This document shows positions 47,581 to 60,410 of a stretch of 64,000 nt of DNA, in pieces (within the stretch, counting starts at the first letter, position 1; each line of letters starts with the position of its first letter). Source of the stretch: Ailanthus altissimus (Eukaryota > Streptophyta > Magnoliopsida > Sapindales > Simaroubaceae). The position numbers were made by a program, and so were the translations under genes. Where the stretch lies: assembly GCA_946807835.1 (NCBI GenBank), contig OX327691.1, positions 2,430,188 through 2,494,187 on the forward strand. Direction: 5' to 3'. Below the pieces are notes generated by a model. The model searched no databases. It saw only the letters and a list, made by a program, of their open reading frames with translations, and was not told the origin of the DNA.

Positions 47581-50220
47581 ACAAAATCTATAATTGCACT
47601 TTCTATTTGATTTATGTTTATATTTGCAATTCTTTATTTTACTTACAATTCTTTATTAATTATTTGTTATGCAGGGGAGAGGTTCAGTTGCAGCAACTTC
47701 ATCAATAGGAATGAGGGTAGCAGGAGTTATGGTAAGCATTCATATCTGATTTTGTAAGATTATTTGGTATGCAATACCAGGATTTAACTTAATTAATTTC
47801 TCTTAATGTATAATAAATAATTTATACATGTCCATTATTTTAAGGAATATAGGAAGAGGGAGGTCTAGCAGGCATATAAAATACACACTACAGTCATGAA
47901 GATATTTTAGAAATACATTTTGAAAGCATTTTGTAAGCTGCTCTATAGATGTCCTTGGAAGATACATTTTAGTGTTTAGAATTGGATATAGATGTTAGGC
48001 TCTATTTTAGTGTTTACAATTTTATTGATGTTATCTGTTCTATGAATCTCTTTGGAAGATACATTTTATAAGCTTTTGAAGCATTTTGTAAGCTTTTGAT
48101 ATATATGATGAATGATACTTTTGGAAGCATTTAGTTAGATTAATGAATAAAGAATGATACAACTTATAAGCATTTTTTTTCTGAATATTTTCATGCATAC
48201 AACTTCACATACTAATGCATCTCATTTTTTTCATTCACATAAGAACATTACAGCCATAAAAGACATCTCAATTTTTTCATTCACATGACAACATTACAGC
48301 CATGAAGACAAGAAAAAAAAAGTAGTAGCTTCTTTACTCTATTTTCTTTTTTACATTTTCTGCATGCCTAGTAGCCAACCTTTCAACTTCACCATCTACA
48401 TTTTGCACTACTTTCACTAATGAACTGATTTCTGGAACTTTGAGCATTCAAATGTGTACATCATCTTCCTTTGGTTCCTAAAATTTATATTAGTTATATT
48501 TTCTTCCTTCACAATAGAAGTGTAACTTGTAAGGATTGTTCTCTGACTGATGAAACTAGAGAGATCATCGCGGCACTTAAGCAGTTTTTGCTTGAGCGCT
48601 CTTTTTTCCCTTTTTTCTTCTTTCTTTATTATTGATTCTTTCCCTCTACCTTATACTTTTGAAATACATTGGTTTATTTGAAATACTCTTATAAATTCCA
48701 ACAACTAATAGATTGATGCTCAAATAAGGAAAAATACCATTAATTCGCTTAATTTTCTTCTATGCTTAACCCTGAATGATCAATCATCATTCATCAAGAA
48801 TTTAATATAGATTATTTGTGTAATCCTTCTAGTTTAAGGAAAAAAAAATGAACACATGAATAATGAGAGGCAAGAAATAAAGCATTTTGGTTAATGGTAA
48901 TGAGGTGAGGTAACAAAACCTTTTTTTCAACTCTAGATAAATAGGAATGAGTTTTTGAAGTTTGCACATCATCCATTGACAAATAGTTGAAACACAAATA
49001 TAGATGACGAATATCTTGTTAGAAAAATAGGAGTATGAGTACAACTATTATGAGTGTCAAGGTGTGCTAAGGCACTATCCTTAAAACTATTTTCTGTCCC
49101 TACAATGATGATCATTAGGGTGCAGATGGGTTTAAGTGGTAGTATAGTTTTTAGGATTTAATGACAATTAAAATTACAAAGGTACACACCAAATGCAATT
49201 TTCTTAGACTATAAGTAAGAACCTTGAGAAAAGTTGATTTGTTGAGAGTTTTGATTCAAATAGAAGAAGAGTTATTGGATTCATTCAAAATGGGATATGC
49301 TTGCAGTATTTATAGATATGAGATGTCTCTCTGAAGAGACACAACACCTATTCAAAATGTCACATCTATCGAAAGGGATTGATGACTCTTCCAAGGGTCA
49401 CATTCTTAGCTCAACACTGCAGCAATCAACAATCAGTGTTGCAGCACTGATGGAAGAAGAACACAAAACCTGACTGGGCGCTGCGGCGTTTTAGGCTCAC
49501 CACTAACTTAGCGCCTTTTTCTCTTCTTTCTTCTTTTTCCTCTTCTTGATTATTTCCCTATACTATATTACCTTAATATATATTGGTTTATTTACAATAT
49601 TCTTTTAAATTCCTGCAATCCCCCATATATTTCAAATAAACTAATGCAGTCAAATCAACTTCAAATCAAAGTAAAATTTAACTTATATAAATTGATTCTT
49701 TTCTAAACTACGAACCCACCATTAATCAAGTAATCGTATTTCACAGAAATTAGGTGAAATCAAGTTTCTATCAACCTTTATTCCTTTGGTGTGACATATA
49801 GGTTAAATGATCAAGTTAAATTCTCCAGTAGCTTGTTTTTATCCTATGGTTTGACACTTTTAATGGTCCTGTGCCGCCTAGTTTCATGAGTGCTCTAGAA
49901 TTACCTGCCTAGCTATTATAAAAATTGATCCAATTTCACACTCACATAGGTGACACTTCATCAAGTGTGTTCTATATGTTTAACACACCACTATACAATA
50001 ATGGGCTATGGAGTTCATTAAGAGTATAACTAAATCTTTTCCATTACAGATGCACTACCTCGCCTTAAGAGAGACTCATAATATATAATTTATAATACAC
50101 CCATTTGTTAAAGCTTATTTGCAAAATTGACAAATTTTTAAGGGTTAATTTGTTAAATTCGTAAACTATTTGGCCAAAATAGTATTATATAAAAGACAGA
50201 GGTCCTAATTAATATTTTTC
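47581..50220. other. Non-coding stretch with a dispersed duplication
   Basis: About 48565-48702 and 49470-49620 are two diverged copies of a CTTTTTTC-rich segment ending in ATTGGTTTATTTGAAATACTC-like sequence. A UTR-like CCCTAATTCC segment begins near 50220. I see no gene here. Confidence 0.5.
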
Positions 50221-50433
50221 AGTGGAAACCCTAATTCCACACTTTCTTTTCATCCCTACCACACAACCCTCCCTCGCCCAGTTGTTGAGTATAGTCACTG
50301 CCCTAAAACTCTGTCCATCAATCATCTATCCACCGCTGTGTAGACCACATGATTCGAAGAAACTATCAACTCTTCACACAGGTCAATGATAGTCTAAGAT
50401 GGAATACCATTAGCCCAATCACTCCATCAACGA

Positions 50434-50689
50434 ATGCTGCTAGCATACTTGAAGAATGCGCTGCCAACAGCAACCCACCGTCGCACATTAAGGGAGAGCA
50501 ACTGCAAGCTAAGTAGTGCCACACAAATTCCCTCAAGGTTGTTACCAGTGGCGAAGAGCAGATGGAATCTATTGTCCTTCCTTATGAGGAAAGAACTAAT
50601 TCAAAATAGCAACCAGATGATAGGTGGCCAAAGGGATTCCGCCCACAAAAGAGTATGTGCCACCCAGCACGGAGAAAATAGAAGAGTAG
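50434..50689 (+). other. Open stretch fused to gypsy scrap, unrecognised
   Basis: An open frame starting at 50434 runs into the gypsy RT fragment without a stop. Its first ~85 codons show no motif I know. The reading may be chance or a degraded gypsy protease linker. I do not propose a gene. Confidence 0.3.
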
Positions 50690-50995
50690 TACTTGACCCT
50701 TTAGCCCCTATTAAGAAGTTTCTTCTCGAAACGTCTTTGTTCAAAAGAGAACGACAACAGCTAGTAGAACTCTTAACTAAGAACAGGGACATATGTTCCT
50801 GTAGCCACAGAGACATGATCGATATAGATCCATAAGTTATGTACCATAGACTAAAAATTCAAAAAGATTACAAGCCGGTTAGATAGAGACAGAGATACTT
50901 TACACTAGAAAGGAACCAGATAATCAGCGACGACGTAGACCGACTATTGAATATAGGGTTCATCAGAGAAATAATTCAACTTGAAAAGGTTACGT
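50690..50995 (+). pseudogene. Ty3/gypsy pol fragment (protease-RT linker and RT start)
   Basis: Reads ETSLFKRERQQLVELLTKNR, then DICSCSHRDMIDIDP, a stop, VMYHRLKIQKDYKPVR, and RNQIISDDVDRLLNIGFIRE. This is the collinear N-terminal RT region of a Ty3/gypsy element, where AWSHEDMPGIDP and VDRLLEAGFIRE are the usual motifs. It ends abruptly near 50995, before the catalytic motifs. It is too different from the 19.5-23.2 kb copy to be a recent duplicate. Confidence 0.75.
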
Positions 50996-51644
50996 AAGCT
51001 TTCTTTTGAGTAATCATGGAGTAAGATCCTAATTGAATTAGTAACCTCAGATCCTCTACTGCTCTTATTCAACTTCTCCGCCAAATAGTCAAGCTTGACA
51101 TTAACTTTAACAATCATTCTCTTATATCATTCTATTTCCATCTCTAATAACTCCTCACCGGTTAGTATATTGAAATATGTGCTTGCATTACTAAACTTTC
51201 TCACACCCTGCAAATGTTTTGTGCATGGATGTCTTTCCAGTAATTGATCGAGACATGAGCTCAATAAATACAAAAGTAGGAGCAACAACCATTTTTCTAA
51301 TCAAAAGTTTCGCCTATGATGTAACTCAGTACGATTCTATTTTGCTGGCACTTAATTTTTAAGGTAGTACAACGATATCTCCATACTTTTCTAACTAAGT
51401 CAATTGAAAAATAAGATTGGGTAGTGAGCAAACGAGCTTTGAAATTGGATCAAAGCCAAGAACCAAGGTTTGGAGTGTTCGAATCAAACTAAGAAAAAAG
51501 GTAAAATGTTTGCAATTTCGAAGAAGTAGCATGCGCTCAATTATAAACCAATTCGCTTAGTCAAATAATTGTCAATGGCTACTAACGACGCAACGAGGAT
51601 GCAATAGGTTGCCTTTGGAGCTAGCTAAATTTATATTATAGAAA
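50996..51644. other. Non-coding stretch after the gypsy fragment
   Basis: A short frame at about 51310-51350 (AYDVTQYDSILLAL) faintly recalls a gypsy protease motif but is too short to call. Nothing else is recognised. Confidence 0.35.
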
Positions 51645-51696
51645 AATAATGTGATGTGCGCTAATATATTCCAATATTAGCGCACATCACATTATT
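51645..51696. repeat. Perfect 23-bp inverted repeat (hairpin)
   Basis: The left arm 51645-51667 and right arm 51674-51696 are exact reverse complements, separated by the 6-base loop ATTCCA. The arm contains GTGATGTGCGC. It is not linked to a gene end I recognise. Confidence 0.95.
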
Positions 51697-52039
51697 ATGA
51701 AATCATCTTTCGAATTTAGTAATGTGTGATCCTTAATCGGGTTAATTAGGGCGGCTAGATTAACCCACTTTAACTCTGGCTAAAATTAATTACATAAACT
51801 AAAATATAGTCAAGCCCTTTGTACCCACATAAGTGAATGAGCAAAAACCATTATATTATAAAATATTATCTTTGGGAGGATAGTGAAGCCCAGCTTAGGC
51901 TGGCAACATGTTCTCGAGGATGAAAATCCCTAAATTACTTATTTATTTTTATAAGATTTTTTAATCTCTAAGAGTAAAAGGGTTGGTAATATAGGTTAGG
52001 TTGGCCTTTAAGTTTGGGCTAAGAGTGATAGTGGTGTAA

Positions 52040-52800
52040 TTGAATGGGTGAGAATGTCACGTCCCAAATTGGATAAATCTTAAGTATATATGAGCGAGTA
52101 TGTAATATTACCTAACAAACTAGTTTTTTGGTGCAATGATAAACGTATGGCTCATAACAATAGACTTGCTTAGTATTAATTAGATCAAAAGCTTTACCTT
52201 CTTATCATATAGCTCCTTTACTTTTTAGCTCCTATATAGAGAGATTGTCACATGAGATGTGGATCTCTCAAGAATAGATGGATGGGATATGGGTCCCCCA
52301 AAAATAGGGAAGATGGGTAATACAAGCCAGATTGGCACTTAAGTGTTAGCTCATTTGCTTTTCAGTTTCAATATAGAGAGATTGTCGCTTGGGATGTGAG
52401 TTTCCCAAGAGTAGAGAAATGAACAATATGAGCTAAGTTGACACTTAATTTTACTTCTCGATTTCACTATAGAGAGATTGCCTTATAAGAAGTGGGTTCC
52501 CCAAGGATAGAGGGGATAGGCAATATAGGGCAAATTGACATTTGAGTTTGGGCCAAACGTGACGAAGGTATCACATAATTGAGCGGATGTGAATATTATG
52601 TCTCACATTGGATACAAATCAGGTTGATTTTGAATATATATAAACAAGTATATATGAAATATTATATAATAGACTAATTTTTTTGGTTAATAACAAGTGC
52701 CCACTAAACTAACTCACTAACTTAATATTAAGTGAATCAAAACCTTCACTTTCTTAGTTTGTTAGCTCTTTACTTTTTAGTTTCAATATGCAGACTAGGG
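52040..52800. repeat. Imperfect tandem and direct repeat array
   Basis: Three units of about 110-120 bp (about 52225-52560) share ATAGAGAGATTG, then a GGATGTGGGTTTCCCAAGA-like phrase and an AATATGAGCTAAATTGACACTT-like phrase. They are flanked by a pair of ~200-bp direct repeats (about 52045-52240 and 52595-52795) that start near a GTCCCACATTGGAT-like phrase and end CTTTTTAG. The pattern suggests repeated local duplication. Confidence 0.7.
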
Positions 52801-53143
52801 GTTTGATCTTTGAAAGGGACTGTACGTTTCAAAAGAATTCCTGAATATTTTTTCAGAATTTATTTTTTCATAGACGTTTTATTTATAAGGGAAAATTTTA
52901 TATTCAAGCAGGCAGACATTTAGAACCAAGTGCAAGATATTTTTTTCTTTATTTTTTAAAATAATCCACTGAGTGTGAGAGCGTGACTCTACCCTAACTT
53001 AACTACTGTACTTGAAAAATAATATCGACAACAAAACAAAACAAAAGTAAAACTTATTAAAAAAATGTATCGGGCAAAACAGCATCATGAGAAAAATAAA
53101 AAGATTAAAAAACACAATCAAAACAAATTACAAGTTTCAAATA

Positions 53144-53850
53144 TGGTATCGATCAAGTGGGTCTTTGAAGAGAAGACGTTCATGATAAACCCTCCACGCA
53201 TAATCCTCAAAAGAAAAAGACTCAAACAATCTCTTATCTTCTTTCTTCGCAGGGCTTTCGTGGATTTGGTGACCTTCATCATCATTATTATTATTATTAT
53301 TATTATTAGGATAAAGAATATTTGACCTCATAATTTAATAAAAATAATAATTTATTCACTCTATTTGTAATAATGCTCAATTACACTTCGCTGTAAGTGA
53401 CCGACAATTGATTTGGTTTCACTTAACGAAAGATACTAAATGAAGCGCGTATTTACCACCTTATCTCTAGAACAACCAAAATATCCTTAAAAAAGAAAAA
53501 AGAAAAAAATTAAAAGCCTTTTGAACAGATATTTGTTGAATTAGGAAGCAGGATGAGTTCTCAATGGAATCTTCTTCTGAATTTGAATCGTTGACCATCT
53601 TCTCGAGTGAATCCATATCCCCGGCTTCTGATAGAGTATGGAGCCGAAGCTTGTCCGCGTCTTCACTGAGCAAAGATCAAACAGAAGAAATAATTTATCA
53701 TTAGCATGGATAACATATAGAACTTTGTGTTGAAAATAAAGAATTGAAGGATGAAGGCGTACTCCGTAACCCCAAATATTTCCTTGACAACTAAAGAGCT
53801 ATCTCTTGAACAGATCTCAGGAAGCTGGACCAAAGTAGAGAACAGAGAGC
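53144..53850 (-). pseudogene. Exon-like pieces of an unrecognised gene
   Basis: On the minus strand three pieces read like real protein: VQLPEICSRDSSLVVKEIFG (about 53825-53765); after an acceptor-like TTTGCTCAG at about 53674, EDADKLRLHTLSEAGDMDSL and EKMVNDSNSEEDS; and HESPAKKEDKRLFESFSFED then YAWRVYHERLLFKDPLDRY (about 53290-53145). The last is preceded by an (ATT)n tract coding Asn repeats. I do not recognise the family. It could be a host gene fragment or a captured piece. Nothing ties it to the copia element downstream. I cannot give splice sites for all joins. Confidence 0.4.
53277..53310. repeat. (ATT)n microsatellite
   Basis: About eight ATT units after ATCATC, in frame as Asn codons on the minus strand within the unrecognised gene piece. 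Confidence 0.9.
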
Positions 53851-53999
53851 GTAATTAATTTAACATTTTATATACCAGAAAAATCATGTGTAAATTATAA
53901 GCAAGCAAAGTAATAATATGTTGATGGTTTATTTAAGGATCTTGTGAATATATGTATTTGATGTTAAAGTAAATAAGAACATACTTTAAATCTACGCAG

Positions 54000-55526
54000 A
54001 GTTTTTATTTATTAAAAGATTTTAAATCAAGCCTTTTGTTCTATAGTAAGAAGAAGAGTGGGCTTCTTTTTTTATTTTTCTTCTTAAAAAAATACGTATT
54101 CTGCGTTTTTTTTTTTTACGTATGTGTGTTGTGTTTTATTTATACTAGTTTTCTTATTTTAAAATAATAATTTAATTAATAATATTTATTAATTAAATTA
54201 TTATCTTTTAAAAGTAGACCTAATTCATATAAACCATATAGAGTCCTACTCTTTGTGGTTAACGTATAAAACTCAACATTTGAGCATTATTAGTCTTTTA
54301 ATTAAAAAAATACTAAAATTAAAATTAAAATCTTTCTGATAATTTTAAAAATTATCCTTAAGATTTTATTTATTTACTTTCTTAAATTAAATATTTAATT
54401 ATATTTGAATAAGATCTTATCTATAATTAATTACTTTTATCTAAATATAAACTATACGTATTTGAAAACTATTTTTTAGACACAAAATAATTTATGTAAT
54501 AACATAATCCTTTTTATTTGTTCATTGTAATAATGAAAGAGGTAGTATTGGGGACCTATGGATCTATAATTTCAAGCTCCAATAAATTTTGAATAATTAA
54601 TTAAACTCTTTAATTAATTAATTTAATTTATTAATTCTAGTGTTATTCCACTAAAAACTTGAAATTGCACTCTTGAAATTGTAGATATAATTTACTCAGA
54701 AAACTTAGAGCAGTCCATTGATTTAATCACTACATGCAATTTAACCCTCCATAGATGGTTCATAATTAGAGTCAGGTTAATTACCGTTTTATTCTCTAAT
54801 TATTTCTTTATCCTTAAATACCATTAATTCACCACTGAACAGTTATTTTGTAACATTATTACAAATTGAGCGCTCTAACGATTCAGTTCTAGAATTAACC
54901 CTTAAGAGAACCTTCTTTCTAACTTTTATTAGGAATGAATGGATTCTATATCTATAAATCATATTCCCAACCGTTTATCTCATAATGCCACCAAAATATA
55001 AATTTTTAGTCTGTTCTTTAAATAAACCGTAACGAGTATTTCAAATGACATAATGACACAAACAGGAGTTTATGATCACTCAGGATTAAGGTTAATCAGC
55101 ATATAATCATCGGTTGACGTTATTTGAATTCTTAATTAACAACGGTATTTTACATAAGAATTCAAACTATGTCTGATCCAGTCCTATATAATCATATTAT
55201 ATATAGTGCCTCCACCATAATGTCACTATATTAGTGATCCGGATAAGATCACTACATTTTAAATGTTTATAGACCGCACTAGTAATATTTAATTAAAGAT
55301 TTCAAACTTTAATTAATTTATTATGGACTTTTTCTGTTTATTATCCATAACTTTAATCCTCTTGTATATAACAATTATTTACTAAAGTTATGATTATATA
55401 AATAAACAAAGGATTTTATGATATTTATGTCATAAAATTATGAACATTCCTCAAGTATAAAATTGCAACTTTATTAATTTCATAAAAACAATACAAGTAC
55501 ATACTTTTAAGGCATTATCCCTAACA
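54000..55526 (-). mobile_element. 3' LTR of the copia element (outer end not resolved)
   Basis: On the minus strand the LTR starts TGTTAGGGATAATGCCTTAA at 55526, directly after a purine-rich tract (CTTTAGGGCAAGTGGAAAT, 55545-55527) that serves as the polypurine tract. It follows the RNase H end with few bases between, as in Ty1/copia. The body is AT-rich without genes. The far end lies somewhere near 54000 but I could not identify it, and there is no second LTR in the window to compare. Confidence 0.65.
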
Positions 55527-55539
55527 ATTTCCACTTGCC

Positions 55540-56237
55540 CTAAAGCATGTGAGACATGTCTCTTAAACTCATGTCCTCCATATGACTCTCAAACGACCTA
55601 GTCGGTAATGTCTTGGTGAACGGGTCTGCAAGATTATTTTCAGACGCTATCTTCATGACTGTCACATCACCTCTATGCACTATTTTCCTGATCAAGTGAT
55701 ACTTTCTCTCTATATGCTTTGCTTTCTTGTGGCTCCTGGATTCTTTTGAATTTGCCACTGCCCCACTATTGTCACAGTAAAGGGTCAATAGTTTATCCAT
55801 GTTTGGAACAACTTCCAGATTAGTGAAAAACTTCCTAAGCCATATTGCTTCTTTAGCTGCTTCGCAAGCTGCTATGTATTCAGCCTCCATGGTTGAATCA
55901 GCAGTACTGGATTATTTTATACTTCTTCATACTATGGCTCTGCCACCTAGAGTAAACACTAACCTAGACGTCGACTATCTTTATCTGAATGAAAATCAGA
56001 ATCAGTATAACAAGTGGGGTTCAGGTCTCCACCTGAATACACAAGCATATAGTTTCTCATTCTCCGAAGATACTTGAGAATGTATTTTACCGTAATCCAG
56101 TGAGCCAATCTAGGGTTAGATTGATAACGATAGACTATTCCTACTGCACAGCAAATGTCAGGCCTCGTGCACAACATAGCGTACATGAGGCTGCCGAGGC
56201 ATAGGGAACCCGTCTCATATCTTCTTCCTCCTGAGGT
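55540..56237 (-). pseudogene. Copia RT end and RNase H
   Basis: From the far side of LTR copy C the frame resumes with RRVPYASAxSLMYAMLCTRP, then YQSNPRLAHWITVKYILKYL and CYTDSDFHSDKDSRRL. After a frameshift it ends in MEAEYIAACEAAKEAIWLRK, LYCDNSGAVANSKESRSHKK and NNLADPFTKTLPTRSFESHM. The RNase H catalytic positions (TDSD, EAEY, CDNSGA) are present. One conserved Gly codon of the AVGSLMYAM motif is missing. Confidence 0.9.
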
Positions 56238-56242
56238 GTCTT

Positions 56243-59012
56243 TGATAGGACCCGACCCGAGACCCTCTACTATAGATCCTAGCGGCCCTGCCGGGCACCC
56301 CGATGGAAGTTCCTCCGAACCTAACTGGGTAAGTTGAGAAATTCCGCGAGGCGAACCCCTTTTAATTCTTGTTACTACTAAGAAGGTCTAGTAACATACA
56401 TGAAAATGACATCTTAATTTTGAAAACAAACGGACAGAGTTTCCTCTGTTTTTCAGAAAATTCATATAAAACCTGTAAAAAAATTTCACTTCTATTTCCA
56501 ATACATCTCAATTCTACCAATTCGGACCTCCGGTCCTTTCCAAATCAAATCCAACACAACTCAATTATTCATTTGAATCACAAATAAGCGTAATCATAGA
56601 AGTAAAAATAACGATCATCATAAAATTGAAATCTCTTCTTCTCGGTTCAAAACAAACATCCAATTATACATGCCTACAACTATTATGCATAAAGTAAAGG
56701 GTGCTATTTAGCACATTTACATGTACAAAAAATGATCTTCGGATTCGGTCCACTACTCGGCAATAGGAGAATCAGTAGCTTGCGTACGGAGACCTGCACT
56801 TGGGAAATGGGTTCAGAAAACATAAAGCACAAAACAGGTGAGCTAAAGGAGCTCAATGAGTGCAAATAAAATTTTAATAAAATAACATCATGTATAGATA
56901 GCAAATTCTAAAGTTCACACCGAAATCATGCTTCTAAAACTGATGTAAAACTGTAAAACGGTTTCTAACATCATATGCTATTGAAATCTTGCCGAGCTGA
57001 TTTTATCTACATCTTTGGAAAACTATATTCAGAATCTGTATAACATAATAACTGCTGTGTGCATATAAATGCATAAATGCTATCGGTAAATCGAAAACTA
57101 GTAAAATTCTCGCTCGACCATTTTCTTTCTAAACTGTACCAATGGTAACCCTAAAGCTCTATACCCACGCAGCGACTCAACTAGCACCGCATACATGAGT
57201 AGGTCACGGGGCACCTCAACTAGCAGCACTCACAGTGACATCTCAAGACATCTTACTGGCTATGCCACGGAATCCTACATCGCATGCATATAGCGAGACA
57301 ATACCCTATACACATAGAGCGACTCACATGACTCGACATCCCGGAGTTAGTGACACACCCCCAAGACCTGCCCATGTGCACGGGATATACCGACCGGTTC
57401 TAATACAATCATCACCACTATAATGTGAGGGTACCAATGGCCTTAAAAACGAATGCAAAAATTTTAAAACTGTTTCTCAATTCGAACATGTAAAGGCATG
57501 TCTATGAATATGTATCAAGATCATAAATCATGGTTATGCATCGAAAGCTCATAAAACATGCATATTCATTATGCGAAAACATAATAAACGCAAAGTAAAA
57601 GAAATAGCAGATTTCCACTCACAACCGCTCCACGCTCAATTTCACTCCCGATTTTTGCTCCCGTTAACGCTCTCGGTTATCTTCACCTACACGCCACAAA
57701 TGACATTTAGAACTAAATCGAATGCTAGAATCTCATTTAACTACTAAACGCCCTAATCGGCATACAAAGCTCGGATGCATACTACTTCCCGATTTTAGTT
57801 ACGGAGCCATAATCGAAACTAACTCACCATCCGGCGCCCTGAAAATTATTGAACACCTTATAACTTGGTTGGACATAATTGCCCTTCACCTTTCCAACAT
57901 GGACAATTATGTCCCATTTTCTTCATTTTTGGTTTTTCCACCAACCATATACATTCAATTTATAATATGCACCATTTACACAACAATTTAATCAAAACAC
58001 CACTCAATTCCAAACTTTGCTAAAGTGGCAGAATTTCACCCTAGGTTCCAACACATTCCTTTTCTCAATTTCTTGTTCCAATTACAACAAAATCATGCCA
58101 ATTTTATTCTAAAGCCCTAATTACAACCAATTGAAATCCCTACATCAACATCACCAAAAACCCTAATTCTTACCTTGCCAATTTCTTCAAATTGATGACT
58201 CCTTCAAGCTCTAAACTACAATTCAACTCAATCTAAGCCAAGAATACGCACAAGAACATCAATTTAAGCATTCTTGAAAGCTTACTTATCAAACTCATAA
58301 AACAATGCTTTTCTTACCTCTTTTTCTTGAATTTCCACTAATTGAGCCTTCAATTGAGCTTAAGGATTCATATGTAACCTTATTTTAGCTTGACTACACA
58401 TAAAAAATCATGAAAAAAAAACTAAAATTTCACTGTAGCAGCACCTCTTCACCTTGCCCGAATTTGCTCTCCTTTTTGCTCTAAGTGTTTGCTTTTTGAT
58501 CACTTGAAAATTCTACACACTTCTAACATATATATAGTGCTCCCTCAATTGACCATTTTGTCCTTCAACTTACTCAAAATTTCTAATTTGCCATTAGTTA
58601 AAAACTAATTATGTAATTAGTTCATTTGTAACTATCTAGTTAGAATAGTTCAAAGAACTAACTAGAACTTCCAACTTGGCAATCCATGAGATTTCTTCTA
58701 ATTGGTCTATTCTCTAATATATGGATTATGTTTTTCAACAAAGGCTTGTTCCATTCATAACCCTTAAATGGAAATTCATATAGTAAATTAGGATTTCCTT
58801 TTCTAAGCCAATAGAGAAAAATTCCAAAAATATTCTAGGGTCGTCCAGCGCACCGATCGAGTGTGAAATTACCAAATTAGGTCTAATATCTCTCATGTGC
58901 ACTATAAAGGGAATATTTCTAATAGGGTTAAAATCGAGTAACCCTACGGTGTCTTATTTGCTCTATACCAAAATCTAGACACCAATACTACTAATAAGGA
59001 TTGGATATTACA
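56243..59012 (-). mobile_element. Solo LTR, family 1 copy C (2,770 bp) in the copia RT
   Basis: The minus strand starts TGTAATATCC at 59012 and ends GGGTCCTATCA at 56243. The target duplication is AAGAC on the minus strand (GTCTT at 56238-56242 and 59013-59017 on plus). The copia reading continues across it once the LTR and one duplication are ignored. Over its 5' half it is nearly identical to copy B. Its own ORFs (for example 57722-57991) are shadows. Confidence 0.95.
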
Positions 59013-59017
59013 GTCTT

Positions 59018-59817
59018 AGGACACTGCTCTTTAGAAAGAACAATTCCATGTCGAGTCGGCAATTGACCCTTCTTGGAATTTTGCATCGAAAATCGCATCA
59101 GCACTTTATCAGTATACGATGCTTGAGACAGTACTAATAGTCTATTCTTGCGATCCCGAATAATTTGGATCCCGAGGACATAACTTGCCTCTCCCAAATC
59201 CTTTATTTGGAAGTTTCAGCCAGCCACTTCTTTATGTTAGATAATGTTTCTATATCATTCCCAATGAGTAAAATGTCATCCACATAAAGTACTAGGAAAA
59301 CCACCTTTTAGTTCTTAATTTACTTGTATACACAAGGTTCATCAACATTTTGCTCGAAACTATAAGATTTAATTGTCTCATCAAATTTTAAGTTCCAAGA
59401 CCTTGAAGCTTGCTTAAGTCCATAAATAGACTTGAGTAATTTGCAGACTTTCTGCTCCTAGCCTTCTGCCACGAACCCCTCTAGTTGCACCATGTAGATG
59501 CTCTCTTCAAGATAGCCATTCAAAAAGGTTGTCTTGACATCCATTTGCCATATCTCATAATCGAGACATGCAGCAATGGACAACAGAATGCAAATGAATT
59601 TGAGCATGGCTACTGGAGAGAAAGTCTCCTCATAGTCGACTCTCTCTTTTTGGGTATAACTCTTTGCCACTAGTCTTGCTTTAAAAGTCTCTACTTTTCC
59701 ATCTATGCCTCTTTTCTTCTTTAAGATCCATTTACATCCAATGGGCCTGACATCTTTAGGTGGATCTACAAGTTCCCAGACTGAATTAGAGTAAATAGAC
59801 TCCATTTCTTGGTTCAT
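59018..59817 (-). pseudogene. Copia reverse transcriptase, first part
   Basis: Motifs are WELVDPPKDVRPIGCKWILK, ARLVAKSYTQKERVDYEETF, WQMDVKTTFLNGYLEESIYM, then a stop, LYVDDILLIGND (YVDD kept, about 59270) and LGEASYVLGIQIIRDR. The frame stops at the target site of LTR copy C (59013-59017), within a conserved SKEQCPKT motif. Its continuation is at 56237 and below. Confidence 0.9.
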
Positions 59818-60410
59818 GGCTTCTTGTCATTTTTCTTTATCAGAATCTTTCATTGCATGTCTATATGTCAATGGATCATCTTGGCTTGTATCGGACACAA
59901 CTACTTGTGCCTCTCTCTCCTCTCTATAACGAGAAGGTAGTCTTACTATCCTCCCACTACGTCAAGGTTCCAAGGTGTTCTGATCTAAATTGGTGGTTAC
60001 CTGACTTTTTCGTTCACTAACTGTCGGTGGTAAAGGTCTGATCTGATCAGAAAGCATTTCCTCCAGTACAATTTTACTGCGAGGTTTGTAGTTTAATATA
60101 TAATCATTTTCAAGAAAAGTGGCATTTTTCGATGTAATTACTTTCTTTTCTTGAGGACTATAAAACAAACCTCCTCTTGTGCCTTTAGGGTAGCCTATAA
60201 ACAGATAAACTTTTGTTCGCTGTTCTATCTTTTCAGTTTTTCCTTTCAGTACATGTGCCGGACACCCCATATATGAAAATGGCGTAAACTAGGTTTACTA
60301 CCATTCCACATCTCTAAGGGTGAACTTTAGATAGATTTGAAAGGTACTACATTCAAAATGTAGACTGTAATTTATAGTGCGTAACCCCAAAATGAGGGCG
60401 ATAGTGAAGA

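Noticed and set aside
57722..57991. 89-residue ORF, also seen in reverse at 17616-18014
   Set aside because: It lies within family 1 LTRs and differs in frame between copies; LTR sequence, not a gene.
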